Notes: generated by a model not told the origin, from the letters alone. Shown: positions 29,482-42,412, counted from the stretch's first letter. The stretch: 64,000 nt of DNA from Sphagnum magellanicum (GCA_021904315.1 CM038911.1:17023390-17087389); one strand, 5' to 3'. Numbers and translations: made by a program.

Positions 29482-30657
29482 CTGCAAACATGAGGCACCA
29501 TATCAGTTTTGCCTGCTTTCATGGGTGAAGCTATTTGAAACAAATCTGGTTCATCAGCATTGCCAGTTCCACTGACCAAAAGCAATTCAAAACTACAGAA
29601 ATCCACCATTGACTGAGCCCAAATCAATGAAGATACTGCAGAGGGAAAAGAGGACAACCCCACCAAAGCCTGCATATCTGAGAAAACTTTCCCCTTGGCA
29701 CCAGGGTGGCAGGGGCCTAGTTTGGCTCTACTGACACTTGAACCCAAGTCGTCTAGTAGATCATGAAAGGCAGGAGAACAACTGCCCTATCGAATAAGCA
29801 ATGCTAGACTCATGCATCCTGAAGAAGCCTTAACAGGTTATGGATCCACCACCCACCAAGGTCTCTCTATTTTCTGCCATGTCTTGGCCATTCATCAATG
29901 TACTTTTAGCTTTGCTAGTGAGATGAAGGGGAAAAAAATTCTCCAAACATCTTCCATGGCTTTAAGCACTACTCACATGTGACATAGACAATGAATTCAA
30001 TGGCCAAACAGAATCCTTATTAAAGGCCATGGCAGTTCTCTTGTCAGCGCCACAGTGCCATTATTGAGCACACCTGGATTTAAATTAACACATGAAGAAG
30101 TGAAAAGAACAACCATGACTAAGGACAGAAATTTAGGTTTCTTTCACATAGAGCACACATATAATATAAGTGAGACACCAAAACAAGGAATCAATTCTGG
30201 AGAATTCTATGTCATTTGAGGAGCTTCTGCACAGGACTCCTGATGGATTTTGTATTCAAACACTCTATATGATACTGTTCAAATGGTTTCCTAGTGTGCA
30301 CTGCATCTTTTCAGCATACACAAGAAGAAAATTGCCAAGTTTGCTGTGTTTCTTAATTTCACCATGTTCACCTTGGCCATGATTAACTTCTAAGGGAAGT
30401 CTCATAAGGACTAATTCATCAACAAACATTGCTAGGCATCAATAAGTCATAAGAAAAATCACCTAACAAGATCAATAGTCAACACTACTGTAGTTCATGA
30501 ATGAACACAATTGTGACCTTCAATGTTCACACTATCAAAAGCAAACTGCAAGACAAGAGGAAAATAAAAGAATCTGTGATGCATGATATAGATCAGTGTT
30601 AGCATTGATATCCACCCTCATGGATGGTTGGGTCCAGATCATAGAGTCATTGATAAC

Positions 30658-30686
30658 CTGGTTGGGAACCCCTTAGCATCAAGACC
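30658..30686 (-). other. Candidate exon upstream of the JmjC exons
   Basis: After a CTGCAG acceptor, the minus strand reads GLDAKGFPT and then AG before GTTATC. Its two-base end phase completes AGT (Ser) with the first base of the 29481 exon. KGFPT fits the GF-x-P stretch that precedes the pre-JmjC region in KDM2/7 proteins. The segment is short and the upstream boundary could be earlier. The usual stretch between this motif and the pre-JmjC region is missing, so another exon may lie between. Confidence 0.35.
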
Positions 30687-31688
30687 CTGCAGATGTTTCA
30701 AATGTGGGGCTGGAGGTGCATCCATGGATCCATGTTAATAGCAGTCAAGTCTAAAGGCTTCATTGGCCTTCAAGGACAAACATTTGAGTGCACTGAAAAA
30801 AACAGGCACCCTCTCATGACCAGGACTCTTCTACAAAGAGGAAGATCACACTAAAAAGGGAAAGCTGAATAATGTGCTTCATGCAAAAGATGTATTTTAG
30901 CATGCCTTACTGAAAAACCACAACAGCTTACTGAAAAACCAATGCAGCGCAGCACATGGGTGCTTCACTTTAGATTGGGAGTGCTTGAAGACCTGCACCT
31001 CATCCAACTGTGTCATAGCCAAAAATGCAGGAGCCTCGCTCAATTACCGAATTTGTTAGGATGGGGTTGAGCATCCAATAAAATGAGCGTCCCATTTTCT
31101 GTGATGCCATGTTAGGGATTGGGAAGCAATGAAGAACACAAAGGGGTATGAGGAGAAACATGATGTGGCAAAGAGAGTCATACAAATGGCTTGGAAACAG
31201 CCCACCCTTCAAAAGAGTGAGACATAGTGAGAAGAAGAAGCTCAATGATAAAAACCCATCTTCTGCAAAAGATTGACATGACTAACCCCCCTGGAAAAAC
31301 TGCTGAACCAATGGGATTGATGTTAGGAGTTAACATGAATTCTTATAAGTACAAAAATATAACCATGTGCAACAATGCATGCATTCATCGTGTGCCTGAT
31401 TTTTCCCTGGGAGCTTTCTTTGACACTTCCTTCTGACGTGTCCAAGCACACCCTCTTGTAGATTAAAGTATACTAGGGTTTTACCTGGAAAGCAACCTTT
31501 AAAGAAAAACCTATCTTTTGTATGAAAGCCAGCATTTTCCAGTTCAAGGGTTTCCATATCAGGCAAGAAGAAGAAGAAGAAGAGCACAGAGAGGAGAAAA
31601 ACCCCCCTGCCATGTCCAGTCATGAAAGAGTCGAGACAATTCTTCAGGTCAGGGAGACAAATTAGTGTTGTGGGTGCTGAGTAAGCGC

Positions 31689-31690
<2 letters not shown>

Positions 31691-31722
<32 letters not shown>
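31691..31722. repeat. GA microsatellite
   Basis: An uninterrupted GA run, probably in the first intron or leader of the JmjC gene (CT on its coding strand). Confidence 0.9.
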
Positions 31723-31723
<1 letters not shown>

Positions 31724-31949
31724 TGGGGTAAGGGAAACTTGTGGAATTTTGAAAGGGGGTGAATGGGTGGGTGGGTGGCTACGTGGATGGGGAAAGAGAA
31801 TATGACCTGATGCCAAGCACAGTACGGGATTGAGGCGAGGCACGCACAACACAAGGGTTTGCGAAACCCGAGGAGTGCACATGGGGTGCGAGCTCGTGAG
31901 GTTGCAGGAAAGAGACGCTGAGAGAATTGGTGTCATCTTGGGCTTGGAC

Positions 31950-32084
31950 TTCATTGGAGAATTTCAGAACCGCCCGCGTCAGTTTCTTATGCTGCACTCG
32001 CATACAGTCCGCAAATCCCGAGGTGTCCAGCCTCGCGTAGTCCACTGCCACTCTCTGCCTCTTCGACCTCCTCGCCTGCTCCAT
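31950..32084 (-). CDS. Candidate N-terminal exon of the JmjC gene
   Basis: From an ATG at 32084 the frame reads MEQARRSKRQRVAVDYARL, a basic, nuclear-signal-like start resembling the RRS-x-R...DY-x-L motif of chromatin proteins in this class. The same frame is open back to an ATG at 32417, but that part is glycine/tryptophan-rich and looks like leader sequence. The 3' limit is uncertain: several GT dinucleotides follow, and 31950 is only an approximate end. A GA repeat (31691-31722) lies downstream, probably in intron 1. Confidence 0.4.
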
Positions 32085-32550
32085 TCCCCCGCCAACCAAC
32101 CCTTCCTTTCGCCCCCACGGCCCTTCCTTCCCCTGTCCGTCGTCACTCTGCCACCATTCTCCACATCTCCACCACCTCACCACGCCCCCACCCCCACCCC
32201 CGTCCGTCACAGTTCCACTGTTCTCAACATCTCTCCCCTGTCCGTTAGTCACGCTTCCATTCCCGACGACATTCCCTGGCAACAACAACGCAGTGCCAAG
32301 AAACCCCAAACCCAAATGTTCAAACCACCCAAATTTCCGAAAACACCAGACGACTAAGGTACTGTGACATGGAATTAGGGCTGAGATGGCGGTTTGTAGG
32401 GTTGTGTGGAATGTCAATATCAGCTGCGCCGGAGAAGTTTATCACCTTCCTTTTTTGTCTTCATCATTCAACACAGTGGGTGGGCAGCTATGTGTGCCAA
32501 TGCAAAATTATGATGATTCGTGATTGTGTGATTTCTGGGATATTAAGCTT

Positions 32551-32870
32551 GGAAGTTCTTTTGTTTTGTTACTAGATTTGTCAAGTCTTTTGGATCTTGA
32601 CGATGGAAGTTCTTTTGTTTTGTTACTAGATTTCTCAAGTCTTTTGGATCTTGGCGATGGAAGTTCTTTTGTTTTGTTACTAGATTTGTCAAGTCTTTTG
32701 GGTCTTGGCGATGGAAGTTCTTTTGTTTTGATACTAGATTTGTCAAGTCTTTTGGGTCTTGGCGATGGAAGCTCTTTTGTTTTGATACTAGGTTTGTCAA
32801 GTCTTTTGGATCTTGGCGATGGAAGTTCTTTTGGTTTGTTACTAGATTTGTCAAGTCTTTTGTGGTGTTT
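32551..32870. repeat. 54-bp minisatellite, six copies, open on both strands
   Basis: Copies start at 32551, 32605, 32659, 32713, 32767 and 32821. The period is a multiple of three, so one frame on each strand stays open: an 18-residue unit LDLGDGSSFVLLLDLSSL on + (in 32524-32946) and NLVTKQKNFHRQDPKDLT on - (in 32543-32854). Unit differences are mostly single bases. It begins about 130 bases upstream of the start of the JmjC frame. I cannot tell whether either frame is translated. Confidence 0.9.
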
Positions 32871-32879
32871 TTGTTTTGC

Positions 32880-33760
32880 GTGCTACGACTTGTCGTGTAT
32901 TACTTATGCTGCAATTACCTATGGAGGAAGGTGTTTGACTTTTTAAGGTGGGACTTCTAGCGAGCTAAATGTTTGATCTTGACAACAATTTGGAGGACAT
33001 TTTGTGTGTTTTTTTACGTTGTGTGCCTTTGTTTTGGAGATGGATGCTATTGACAATGGGACTACATCTTCTCTTTTTTTTGTGTTTTTTTTGTTGTGTG
33101 AGAAATTTAGTCTTGTTGTTGTTGAGGTTTAATATGATCAACATGGTAGCAAGACACAAGGGAAATGATGTAGAGTTTTAGGGGGTTTGCAAGCTTGCTT
33201 GTGGTTTTTGTAATTTTGAGTTTTGTATATTCAAATCTCATTGTTTAATTCTTGTTTGTGGTAAGGGGGTGAGACCTATGATGATGGGAATTGTGAGAGA
33301 AAGTCTATTTCTATTTGTTACAAACTTTCTATATGTTTAGATTGTTGTTATTGCTGCATTTGGGGTGGGTTCTTCTCTTGTCAAAACTTCTCGAATTATG
33401 TTAATGCTGAAGAAACAAAGATGGGGCAATATGTAAGTCCATCCCATTTGTGTTCATGGGTTTAGGAGTTATTATTATTGAATGTGTTGGATATGTTGAA
33501 GGTTGAAGCTTTTTGGGTAGAAAGGGTTGTGTGGGATTGTGATCTAATTATTGCATGAATGGAATTTCAAATGCAATGATAGCTCTTGAGAGAAAACTTG
33601 GAATGAGATGTGATTCCTCAATGTGCCCTAGAATTTAACATGACAATTGACAATTAGAATAATGTATGGAGGTTTTCTTTAAGTGTAGTGATCTTTATGA
33701 AAGATATGTGAGTTGTTATACATTGATATTACAATTGTTCTTTTTCGTTATGGTACACCG
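32880..33760. other. Intergenic DNA
   Basis: T-rich and GT-rich on the plus strand. No supported gene. Confidence 0.4.
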
Positions 33761-35370
33761 AACATTGGACAAATATCAAAAAAAAGAGGGCACTTGATAA
33801 TCAAAGGTTTTCACATATGCATGGATGGCCATCAGTTTAAAAATCCAATAACCAGTTTTGATATATAACCATGGTTCTCAAAAATTTATCCAAAAGTCGA
33901 AACCTAAAACCCAAATCTTTCAACCCCCCCTCCCCAAATTTCAAAAGACTATATGATTAAGTAACAACACCTAGCATTGGATGGTTATAAAAAAAACGGG
34001 CACATTATAATCAGACGTTCTCACAGTTGGATAGCAATGAATCCAAAAATCCAAGAATCAATGTTAGTATATAACCATGGTTTTCAAAAATTTGTCCAAA
34101 AACCGAAACCTAGAACCTAAATCTCCCAAAAACCCCCAAAGACCAAATAATAATATATAAAAACCCAACATTTGATGGTTATTAGAAAGAAAAAAGGGGC
34201 ACCTAATAATGGGAGGTTTTCACATATACATAGCCATGCATTTAAAAATCCAATAATTGGTTTTGATTTGTAAGCATAGTTCTCAAAAAAAATCCCAAAA
34301 GCCATAACTTGGAACCTAAATATCCCAAAACCCCTTAAATTTTCGAAACCCAACATTGGATGGTTATTAAAAAAAAAACAATTGATAACTAAAGGTTCTC
34401 ATAGATGCATAACCATGCATCTAAAAATCCAATAATTTATGTTGGTATATAACCATGGTTTTCAAAAATCTACCCAAAAGTCAAAACTTGGAACCCAAAT
34501 CTCCCAAAACCTTGTAATTTTTTTAAAAGACCAAACAATTAAATAAAAACAACCAACATTGGATGGTTATTAGAAGAAGAAAAAGGGGCACTTGATAATC
34601 GAAGGTTTTCATAGATGCATAGCCATGCATTTAAAAATCCAATAATTGGTTTTGATATATAACCATGGTTTTCAAAAATTTGCCCAAAAGTCAAAACTTG
34701 AAACCCAAATCTCCCACAACCCCCCAATTTTTTAAAAGACTAGATGATTGAATAACAACACCCAAAATTGAATGGTTATCAAAAAATTGAACACATTAAA
34801 TAACCAAAGCTTTTCATAGATGCATAGCTATGTGTTTAAAAATCCAATAAGTGGTTTTGATATATGACCATGATTTTCAAAAATATGCCCAAAAGCCAAA
34901 ACATGGAATTCAAATGTCCAAAAACCCACCATAATTTCAAAAGGATCAAAGGACTAAATAACAACACCCAACATTGGATGGTTATCAAAAAGGAGGAACT
35001 TGATAAATGAAGGTTCTCAAACATGAAACATGATGATTAGAGGTCCTTAAAAAATTAGAACCGTGGGTCTAAGAAAATCCAATAATTTCTTTTGATATAT
35101 AACCATAGTTCTCAAATATTTGAGAATCAAATCCAATATGTAATCGCAATTTCAAAAAGTTCTAAAAAATATTAACGATGACACTCAATGTTGGGCAGTT
35201 TCCAGAAAAAAAGAACTTGATAATCAATGGTTTTCAAACATGGAACCCAAATAACAAGAGATTCTCAAAGACACATAACCATGGTTTCAAAATAATCCAA
35301 ATAGGTAATTGTTTTTTATACACAATCACAGTTCTCAAAAAGTTCAAGAACTAATCAAATAGCCTTTTAT
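33760..35370. repeat. Satellite-like tandem array, about 200-bp unit, about eight copies
   Basis: The marker ACATTGGATGGTTAT..AAAAA recurs near 33764, 33975, 34170, 34355, 34558, 34767, 34973 and 35187 (spacing 185-214). Each unit also carries CATAGATGCATA.CCATG, AAAAATCCAATAA, TTTTGATATATAACCATGG, TTCTCAAAAAT and CAAAAGTC.AAAC..GAACCCAAAT. The copies differ by many substitutions and indels, so the array is old. Confidence 0.9.
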
Positions 35371-37640
35371 AAACCTGCCAGTGTGGGGGGAAATGGAATT
35401 GGATGAAGGTCACTATAAATAAAAACCTAATGGATGTTGATTAAAAAGAACAAGGAAGTTGAAAGGAGAAAACAACAAGAAAGTTGATGGTTATTTCTAA
35501 TGGTAATGGAATTTTCTTTGCTTTATTATTTTGGTGTTGGCTTAGTCTTGTGTTGCAAGATAATGGTGGTGTCAAATATATGGCATTGGGCCGGTGTGAA
35601 TTATGTTTGGCAGTGAAAAACAAGTAGTTTTGTTTTATAGTTTTTAAAGAACTTTGGTTGTGGTGGGTGGGGCTTGGTGGAGATATTTGACAAGAAGTTC
35701 CAAGGGAAAATGAGGTAATGTGAAGGATAAGAAGGGACAAGTAGTGGCTCATGAAGCTATAAATATTTTTCTTTTTAGTTTGGATTGTGTTAGTTGAAGC
35801 ATAAATGTGTGTGAGGATTCTAGAGATGGAAGTGTTTTTAGGTTTTTTTGGTATTGATAGTGATTATTTGGGAAAAATGCCCGCAATCTATGCACTAGGA
35901 CTAAAGATCTTTTGAGTTTAATTAACTTCCATTACATACTAGAGTTTGGAAATTGGTTAAAATTAATGCATATACATGAATAAAGTAGCAGGTTTAGAGT
36001 GAAGATGAGGAAATTTAACAATGGATTTATGAGCTTGTCAAAGTAAACTAATTCTTCAAACTTGGCATGTTGGAAATATGGGTGGAAATTTTGGGAATGT
36101 GTAGATGGCAAGTGAAACCCAAACCTAGGAACTCCAACAAAGGATTTGTTTCGCCACTTTTGTGACTTGGGGAAAAGGGACATTCTTCAATGGTTATGGT
36201 GTGACTAAGCTTTTCTTGTCAAAACTTCTTTAAAAGGGTTTGCCGAAAAATTTAGAACTATGGGGAAGACAAATTAAGTTGCCAAATTGATGCCAAAAAG
36301 ACAATGATAGTTTAGGAGAGACATTTTGGATAAATTTGATCCACCTAACCTTACAAAATTAAATTTTTTTCTTGCTAGTCTAAATGTTTTGATTAAGGTT
36401 GGATATCATAACTTGTAAAATTAATTAATTATTCTAGGCATCAAATAAACATTATTGTTATGTGATTAACGTTGTTATTATAAAAGTGTGGAAATAAGAA
36501 GATTTTTTTTTGCCTTCAAAACCTATGTGTTGTGAAATGTTTGATTTATGATTAGAATGTCAAAATTGAAGATTTTATATCTTGTTCATTTTAGTATCAA
36601 TATTGGTCTTTTAGTGAACCATAAATTGTCATTGATGCATTGTTGTGGGTTGGGGATGTTTATGGTTTATGAAATATTTAATCAAATGGCAACATTTAGT
36701 CCATTAGTACACCACATGAACACTAGATAAATGAGTTGGAAAAAAGGTTATTATGAATCCCCAAAACATTATGAAAAGTCATACATTTGCAACTTGTCCT
36801 ATGTAATCAAAAAACATATTTTATAATTAATTATAATCGTGATTAATTGCAAAGGACATTTTTGAATTACATAAGACAAGTTGTAAAAAACACAATGAAA
36901 ACATGGCATTCATTTTCAACCAATCAAAATTTGGTAAAAATATGTTACTAAGTATTATTGTGTTGTGAATATCAAGTTTTGCAACCATTGAAATAATGGG
37001 AGTTGACCCACAAAAGGCCAAACCTAAGGACTTTGTGGTTGGAGTAATGCATTTAGGTCTCCAAGCTATAATAGTTATTTAGCTAATGACTCCAAGAAAT
37101 GAATATAACTAGGTATTCTTACATGCACATCTAGCATTAGATTTTTCTTCATTTCCCAATGGCCTTACGCATCAACTTGAGCAACAACATATAATATATG
37201 AAGAATCACATGTTATGCTTTGATTAAAAAACTTTTGGATTCCAATGGCCAATAATCGATTTGAAAGGTGAACACATTACAAAAAACACCTTGATAGATG
37301 GATGACATGTGTCAAAAATCTATAAACCCATTATGAGTTATTGCACATGACAAAAAAAACCTAATTTAGCCCATATAGCTAGCCAAAAGTCAACATAACA
37401 TAACCTAATTAGACTAAGCAACCTAACCTAACTTGCCTAGTCAAAATCCAACTTAACTTAGTTAGGCTAATTACCTATGTTAAATAACCTAGGCTACCTA
37501 AATTAAGCTAAGTGGCCTAGATTAAAAACAAACGTCAAACTTTTAGCCCGAAAAACATAGACCATGCTACCTAACTTAAGCCAAGTGGTTTAAGCATCAT
37601 AGGTTGTAAGTGTGAAGATTTGAAATTCTCACCTTAACTT
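35371..37640. other. AT-rich intergenic DNA
   Basis: No supported gene. At about 37.39-37.57 kb there is a short run of CCTAA/CTAACTT-type reiterations (AACCTAATTAGACTAAGCAA and similar). Confidence 0.4.
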
Positions 37641-37649
37641 TGGGGTTCA

Positions 37650-38866
37650 AATCTCCATCCATTGCATTACCACATTTTGTAATAGGTTTTGACGGCAAAA
37701 CATAAAGATATCCACATTTCGGTTGGATTGATGATGTGGTTGCTAATACTTCCGTTGTGAAGTCTAAACAACACGTGTAGGAAAGTAATGAGGATAGTAA
37801 CAACTTTGAACAAATGGTTGTACTTTGGTTTGTTAAAATCAAATCTTTTCATGAGTTTTCCCATTTGCATTTGAAACCTCCAATGCCCCATTCTATTCAC
37901 ACTCTATAGCCAACATGCATTTTGTTGTATGCATACACTATTTTTAAATCATGTCATGGGGCAAGCTCTCACTTCCCAAGTTGATGCATCACAAACATCT
38001 CTTGACCCATGTAACATGGGTCACCCATTAGGCATTCAAAGTAATTATCCTTATGCACAAAAAAATTCCACTAATTTTTGTATAAATTTGATTGGTGCAA
38101 AATGGTCACATCTTGATATGACTTAGGGTACCCTATGTCAAGATAAATGAACAAACCATGGTGGTTTATTAAAATTGTGTTGTTTATACAATACATTTTC
38201 TTGTGTATGTTGAACCAAGTTTTGTGTGCCTCATTGTTTTAAGGCTTTCAAATTTCAATGAAGGTCCCATCTATGATATATGAACTTGATGCAACCTTAA
38301 AATTCAGGAATCTATGAACCAAATTGGGCTTGCTTTTTTATTATAGGCCATCAAATCTCATTGTTCAAAGCCTCATTAATGCAAGATACAATAAAAATTT
38401 CATCATTACACACATTAATTTTGTTCCAGTTCCACATAAATGCATCAAACATGACAACATAGCCATGTTTCATGTACAAGATAAATTGGAACAACCATTG
38501 TTTCAGGGTTAATTTGGTCAGTTGCCCACATATAATGTGGGCATCACCAATGGATCGAGCATGGGACTTGATGGTGGGGACAACTGAAGTGGTTAATTTT
38601 TTAAACTTTAGCAAAATTAATTTTTTTAGGGTTTTAAACAAACTTGGAGTTGTTTATATAGTGGCAAACACATTTCAAACACCAATGATGTGATCAACCG
38701 ATTGCTTTGCACCCAACTCGAGCTCATTCAAGTTGAACAAGTAATGAATGTATGTAGTTGTAATTACAACTATAAACACGCTTTAGTTTTGCCTTCGTCT
38801 CATTTGGAACATCTTTTCATCGCTATTTGATGAAAAACCAGAACCATCAATGTTGGAGGAGGCCAT
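37650..38866 (-). pseudogene. Dead PIF/Harbinger-type DDE transposase
   Basis: Minus-strand translation across frames gives, in order, MASSNIDGSGFSS near 38866, then IIDGTFIEI, EAHKTWFNIHKKM, INHHGLFIYLDIGYPKSYQD, LMGDPCYMGQEMFV, YAYNKMHVGYRV, IEWGIGGFKCKW, LMKRFDFNKPKYNHLF and LDFTTEVL. This is the DDE nuclease domain of Harbinger-like elements. The acidic residues of IDGT, SYQD and IEWG are still present. At least five in-frame stops (one each after IEI and YKN, two around ELAP, one after YRV) and two frameshifts show it is inactive. No intact terminal repeats were recognised. Confidence 0.85.
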
Positions 38867-38879
38867 TTTGTGCAAGGAA

Positions 38880-39560
38880 TAACCCTAACTTTTAAAATGG
38901 CCTTAAAAAAATCCCTAATCAACCCCTAACAATAACCTTAGAAAACATTTTTGCAAAAAAGTAAACCCTAAAACTAATCTAAAAAAAACCCTTAAACAAA
39001 CCCTTAGAATATCTTTAAAGACAACCCTAACAAAGACCAAACCCTAAATCTTTTTTAAAACCCTAGAATAGGCTTTTAAAAAGTTCAAAAAACCTTAAAA
39101 ATAACCCCACAAAAGACCTTTAACCAAACCTTAAGGATAACCCTAAAAACAACCCCAAAGAAAAATGAATTTTAAATTTTATAAAAAACCCTACAAGATG
39201 CTTAAAAAGTCTCCAAGAATCCTTAAAACCAATCCTAAAAAAAGAACCCCTAAACAAACCTTTAGAATAACCCTAAAAATAGCCCCCCAAAATTAATAAA
39301 CCCTGAAGTTTATGAAGTTTAAAAGATGCTTAGAAAGTCTCCAAGAAACCTTAAATCAATCCTAAAAAAAGACCCATAAATAAGCCTTTAAAATAATCCT
39401 AAAAGTAGCCCAACAAAAAACCCTTAATTAAAACTTAAAGATAACCCCCAAAAACTAGAATAAAATTGTTTAAACCCTATAAATTTTTGTAGAAAAGAAA
39501 TTTAAACCCAAACCCTAAAATTAAACCTCACAAAAAAACCCTAAATAAAACCCTAAATAA
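38880..39560. repeat. CCCTAAA-rich degenerate tract
   Basis: AACCCTAAA, ACCCTTAAA, AACCTTAAAA and AACCCTAGAA motifs recur every 10-20 bases on the plus strand over some 700 bases. This resembles degraded plant telomere-type (TTTAGGG) sequence, but no perfect consecutive array is present. It adjoins the 5' side of the Harbinger relic. Confidence 0.6.
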
Positions 39561-41992
39561 CTTTAAATGGAACCTTACATATAACTTTAATAACAAAAAA
39601 GGAAAAGTAAAAACAGAGATTGCTTTAATGAAAAATGACAAGTGTAAGCTTTTAAGAGGAGAAGATAAATATTGAAAATAAATTAGAAGCCCACACATAG
39701 ACCTCCATGTAAGAAGCCTTAAAAGATCAAACCCTAAATTCAAATGTTATTGTAAAAAGAAACCTTAAAATATCAACCTTATACCCTGGTATCCTTCAAG
39801 CTTAAACCCTATTCCTAAAGGAATCAAAAAGCCAAAAATTCAAGTAAATAAAAGTCATTAATCAAAACTAAGAAATTAAAAAAAAAATCTATTAAGAAAT
39901 AATTCCATCCCCTAAGTTTGCTTCCCACCCCCAATTTTTTGATTTCATCCCCTAATTTGGGGACTTTAAGGATAACCAAAAATAGGGGATGAAATTAAAA
40001 TAGGGTGTGGGATTGGGTATGGGATTGGGGATGACTTTTAGGATAAATAATTATTGTAATGTGTAATTTAATAAATAAATATATAAATTGTTTGAATGCA
40101 TGATTAATGCATAAGGTTTGAGAATATTCATTGTTAAGGTACACATAACAACATTAGTGATTGGTTGAAGGCAATCAAGAAACAAAAGGACAATAGAGTT
40201 ATCCATAAAGTCATGCCTTGAGGGCCTGAATTGTGCCTTTCATTTCATGCTTCATCCCCTCTTGGTTGTTGTCTGCAAAATCATGAAATTTTCTTAAATA
40301 AGGGTATGAAATACTAAGACTCAGGATTAAATGCACCATGCTTGAAAACATATATAATTATAGTATACATAGTAGAAGTAGTGATTAGTTGAACGCGTTT
40401 AGGAAAAGAAAGGACATGGTAAACTTAGTTCAACATTTGTTATTAAACTAAGTTTCATGCCCCATTGAGACCCAATGTATTTTTTTCCTTATTTTTTGAA
40501 ATCTCATCCCCTATGTGATTAAACAGCAAGTTCCAGTATTGTCTTTTCTTGATTTAAATGGGGATTGAAACTCAAATTAACACATTAAAATGTGGAAAAG
40601 GTTTTTTATGTGGTTTGAATTATTGCCCCCACATTTTTGGGGTGTGGGCATTGATCACTCCTGCATTTGTCATTTGTTTCCAACAAGATGATCGCCTTAT
40701 TTTTCTAGATTCTTTTTTATGGTTCAAATTGTTGCCTTCACATTCTTTGGGTGTGGGCATTAATTGCTTTTGCACTTGTCAATTGTTTCCAACAGGATGA
40801 TCATCTTATTCTTTTAGATGTAATAACACATGTTGATATTAACATTTCCTTGTTCCAAATGGCATTACAAGATGGTCAAATCATGTTATCCTAGGTTATC
40901 CGCTTTCAGGTCCCACCCTTTGAAAGCCTAGTGCTTTAATTTTATCCTTAGTTGAAGGCTTCTTTGGCAGATCACCTACAAGAGTAGGAATTTGCCTTTC
41001 TTTTAATAGACGTTCCTTCATATATTGTGTGAGCACGTCTTTGTTCATGTGTGGGTTCAAGGGCATGCGCTTGGTTATTGATTCGTTTTACCACACTTGC
41101 ATTTCGTTTATCTTTAACCCACTTTTTTACAACACCATGTTCTTGTCTTGGCCACATCTTATAGTTGCCCATCTTTCATGGTGCTAGTGTAGTCATACCA
41201 TTGACAATTTAGGTACCCATTTGTTTCGGTGCCTTTGCAAGAATGAGTGTACAATAGCCCACAACACACTTCGGGATACTATCATAATTATTGCTTTGGA
41301 GAGTGGAACACATGTTCATAGGGAGGTGTCCCACTTTTTCCTTCACCACACCCAACGATGACTAAATATTTTTATCACCAGAAACGGTTTCCAAACTTTG
41401 ATGGATGTTGTCATTGTTGACCCAATTCGCACAGATATGGTGTAGTGAGCATTGATGACGACAACAAATATCATGACAATGAATGATTGTTCAAGAAAAG
41501 ACATGATCATACGTTGAACAAGCACCAGGTGATGACTTCATTCCCTTTGCTATTGATACATATGGTTGTCTTCATTTTTGTTTTGATTCATCTCTGATTG
41601 CTTGTGCATAGACCATTATTGCATGTCATCAACGATATTTTTTAATCCTTTCGATGTTTTTTTATTATTATTAACAATGCGTGTGCGTAACCTTGCAATG
41701 TGCATAAGCTATAGCGATTTTTCAATAGGTTACAACATTTGGTCAAGGTTCTTCATCTCTTCCGCATATCATAGCCAGTGCACCTCTGTGACCAACTAAT
41801 TTGTGGCAGATGACAACTTTTTTGTTTTAGATATTCTTTGTTATCGTTGATTGTCATTTCATAACCATGGGTCCTATTTGCGTAGGGTTTTTACCTTACT
41901 TTTGTAGATTGTTTGTTCTTGTTTTTTCTTTGGGTTGTGTCTACTTGTGTTTACATTTGCCTTGTACTTTTGATATATGGGTTTTCATACTT

Positions 41993-42000
<8 letters not shown>
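39561..42000. other. AT-rich intergenic DNA with an unidentified relic
   Basis: No supported gene. On - at about 41.52-40.97 kb, an interrupted frame gives peptide-like stretches such as HQCSLHHICANWVNND and KMWPRQEHGVVKKWVKDKRN with several stops. It may be a dead coding sequence that I cannot place. Around 40.2-40.8 kb, ATTGTTGCCTTCACATT-type segments are repeated (about 40.61 and 40.73 kb). Confidence 0.35.

Positions 42001-42027
<27 letters not shown>
42001..42027. repeat. TA microsatellite
   Basis: A TA dinucleotide run at the edge of the dispersed repeat that has an inverted copy at 51.9-52.25 kb. Confidence 0.85.
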
Positions 42028-42030
<3 letters not shown>

Positions 42031-42084
42031 TTTCCTTCTTCTTAAGTTGAAGTTCTTTCACCATAAATACAACCTTAATTGCAA

Positions 42085-42412
42085 GCCTTTTGTGAATTGT
42101 TGTTTGCCTTTGTTAGCCTTGCCTACCAAGGCAAGGATATTGTGTTTAGATTCATTATAGAGTGCAATAGCTTAAAGGATTTTGGCCCCTAGGCAATAGG
42201 TCTACTTTGATAGATGATATTTTGGCTTGTGTTGAAACTTGAGATTAATTATAGAGTTATGATATCTTAAAGGATTTTGGTTTCTTTAGAGAAATTTTTT
42301 GAAGATTATATTTTTGCATGGTGAAATATTGAATTTTCATAATTCTTCTTTAGCCTTAAGATACTTTTTAATGTAAATGGCAAGGCCATGATGTAACACA
42401 CCCCTTGTTATT
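42085..42412 (+). repeat. Dispersed repeat, copy 1 (inverse copy at 51.93-52.24 kb)
   Basis: CCTACCAAGGCAAGGA, TTGTGTTTAGATTCATTATA, CTTAA.GGATTTTGG, GATGATATTTTGGCTTGTGT, TTTTGCATGGTGAA, ATAATTCTTCTTTAGCCT and GGCAAGGCCAT follow in the same order as in the reverse complement of 51.93-52.24 kb. No coding capacity; probably part of a transposon. Confidence 0.85.

Noticed and set aside
31830..32357. 175-codon plus-strand frame
   Set aside because: A proline-rich shadow of the GC-rich leader of the minus-strand JmjC gene.
31779..32417. 212-codon minus-strand frame taken as one protein
   Set aside because: The part before Met at 32084 is Gly/Trp-rich leader-like sequence, and the end runs past likely splice sites; only the MEQARRSKRQ segment resembles a chromatin protein.
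32551..32870. CRISPR array
   Set aside because: Adjacent 54-bp units without variable spacers, in a plant nuclear context; it is a minisatellite.
38880..39560. True telomere array
   Set aside because: No consecutive perfect CCCTAAA copies; spacing and bases vary throughout.
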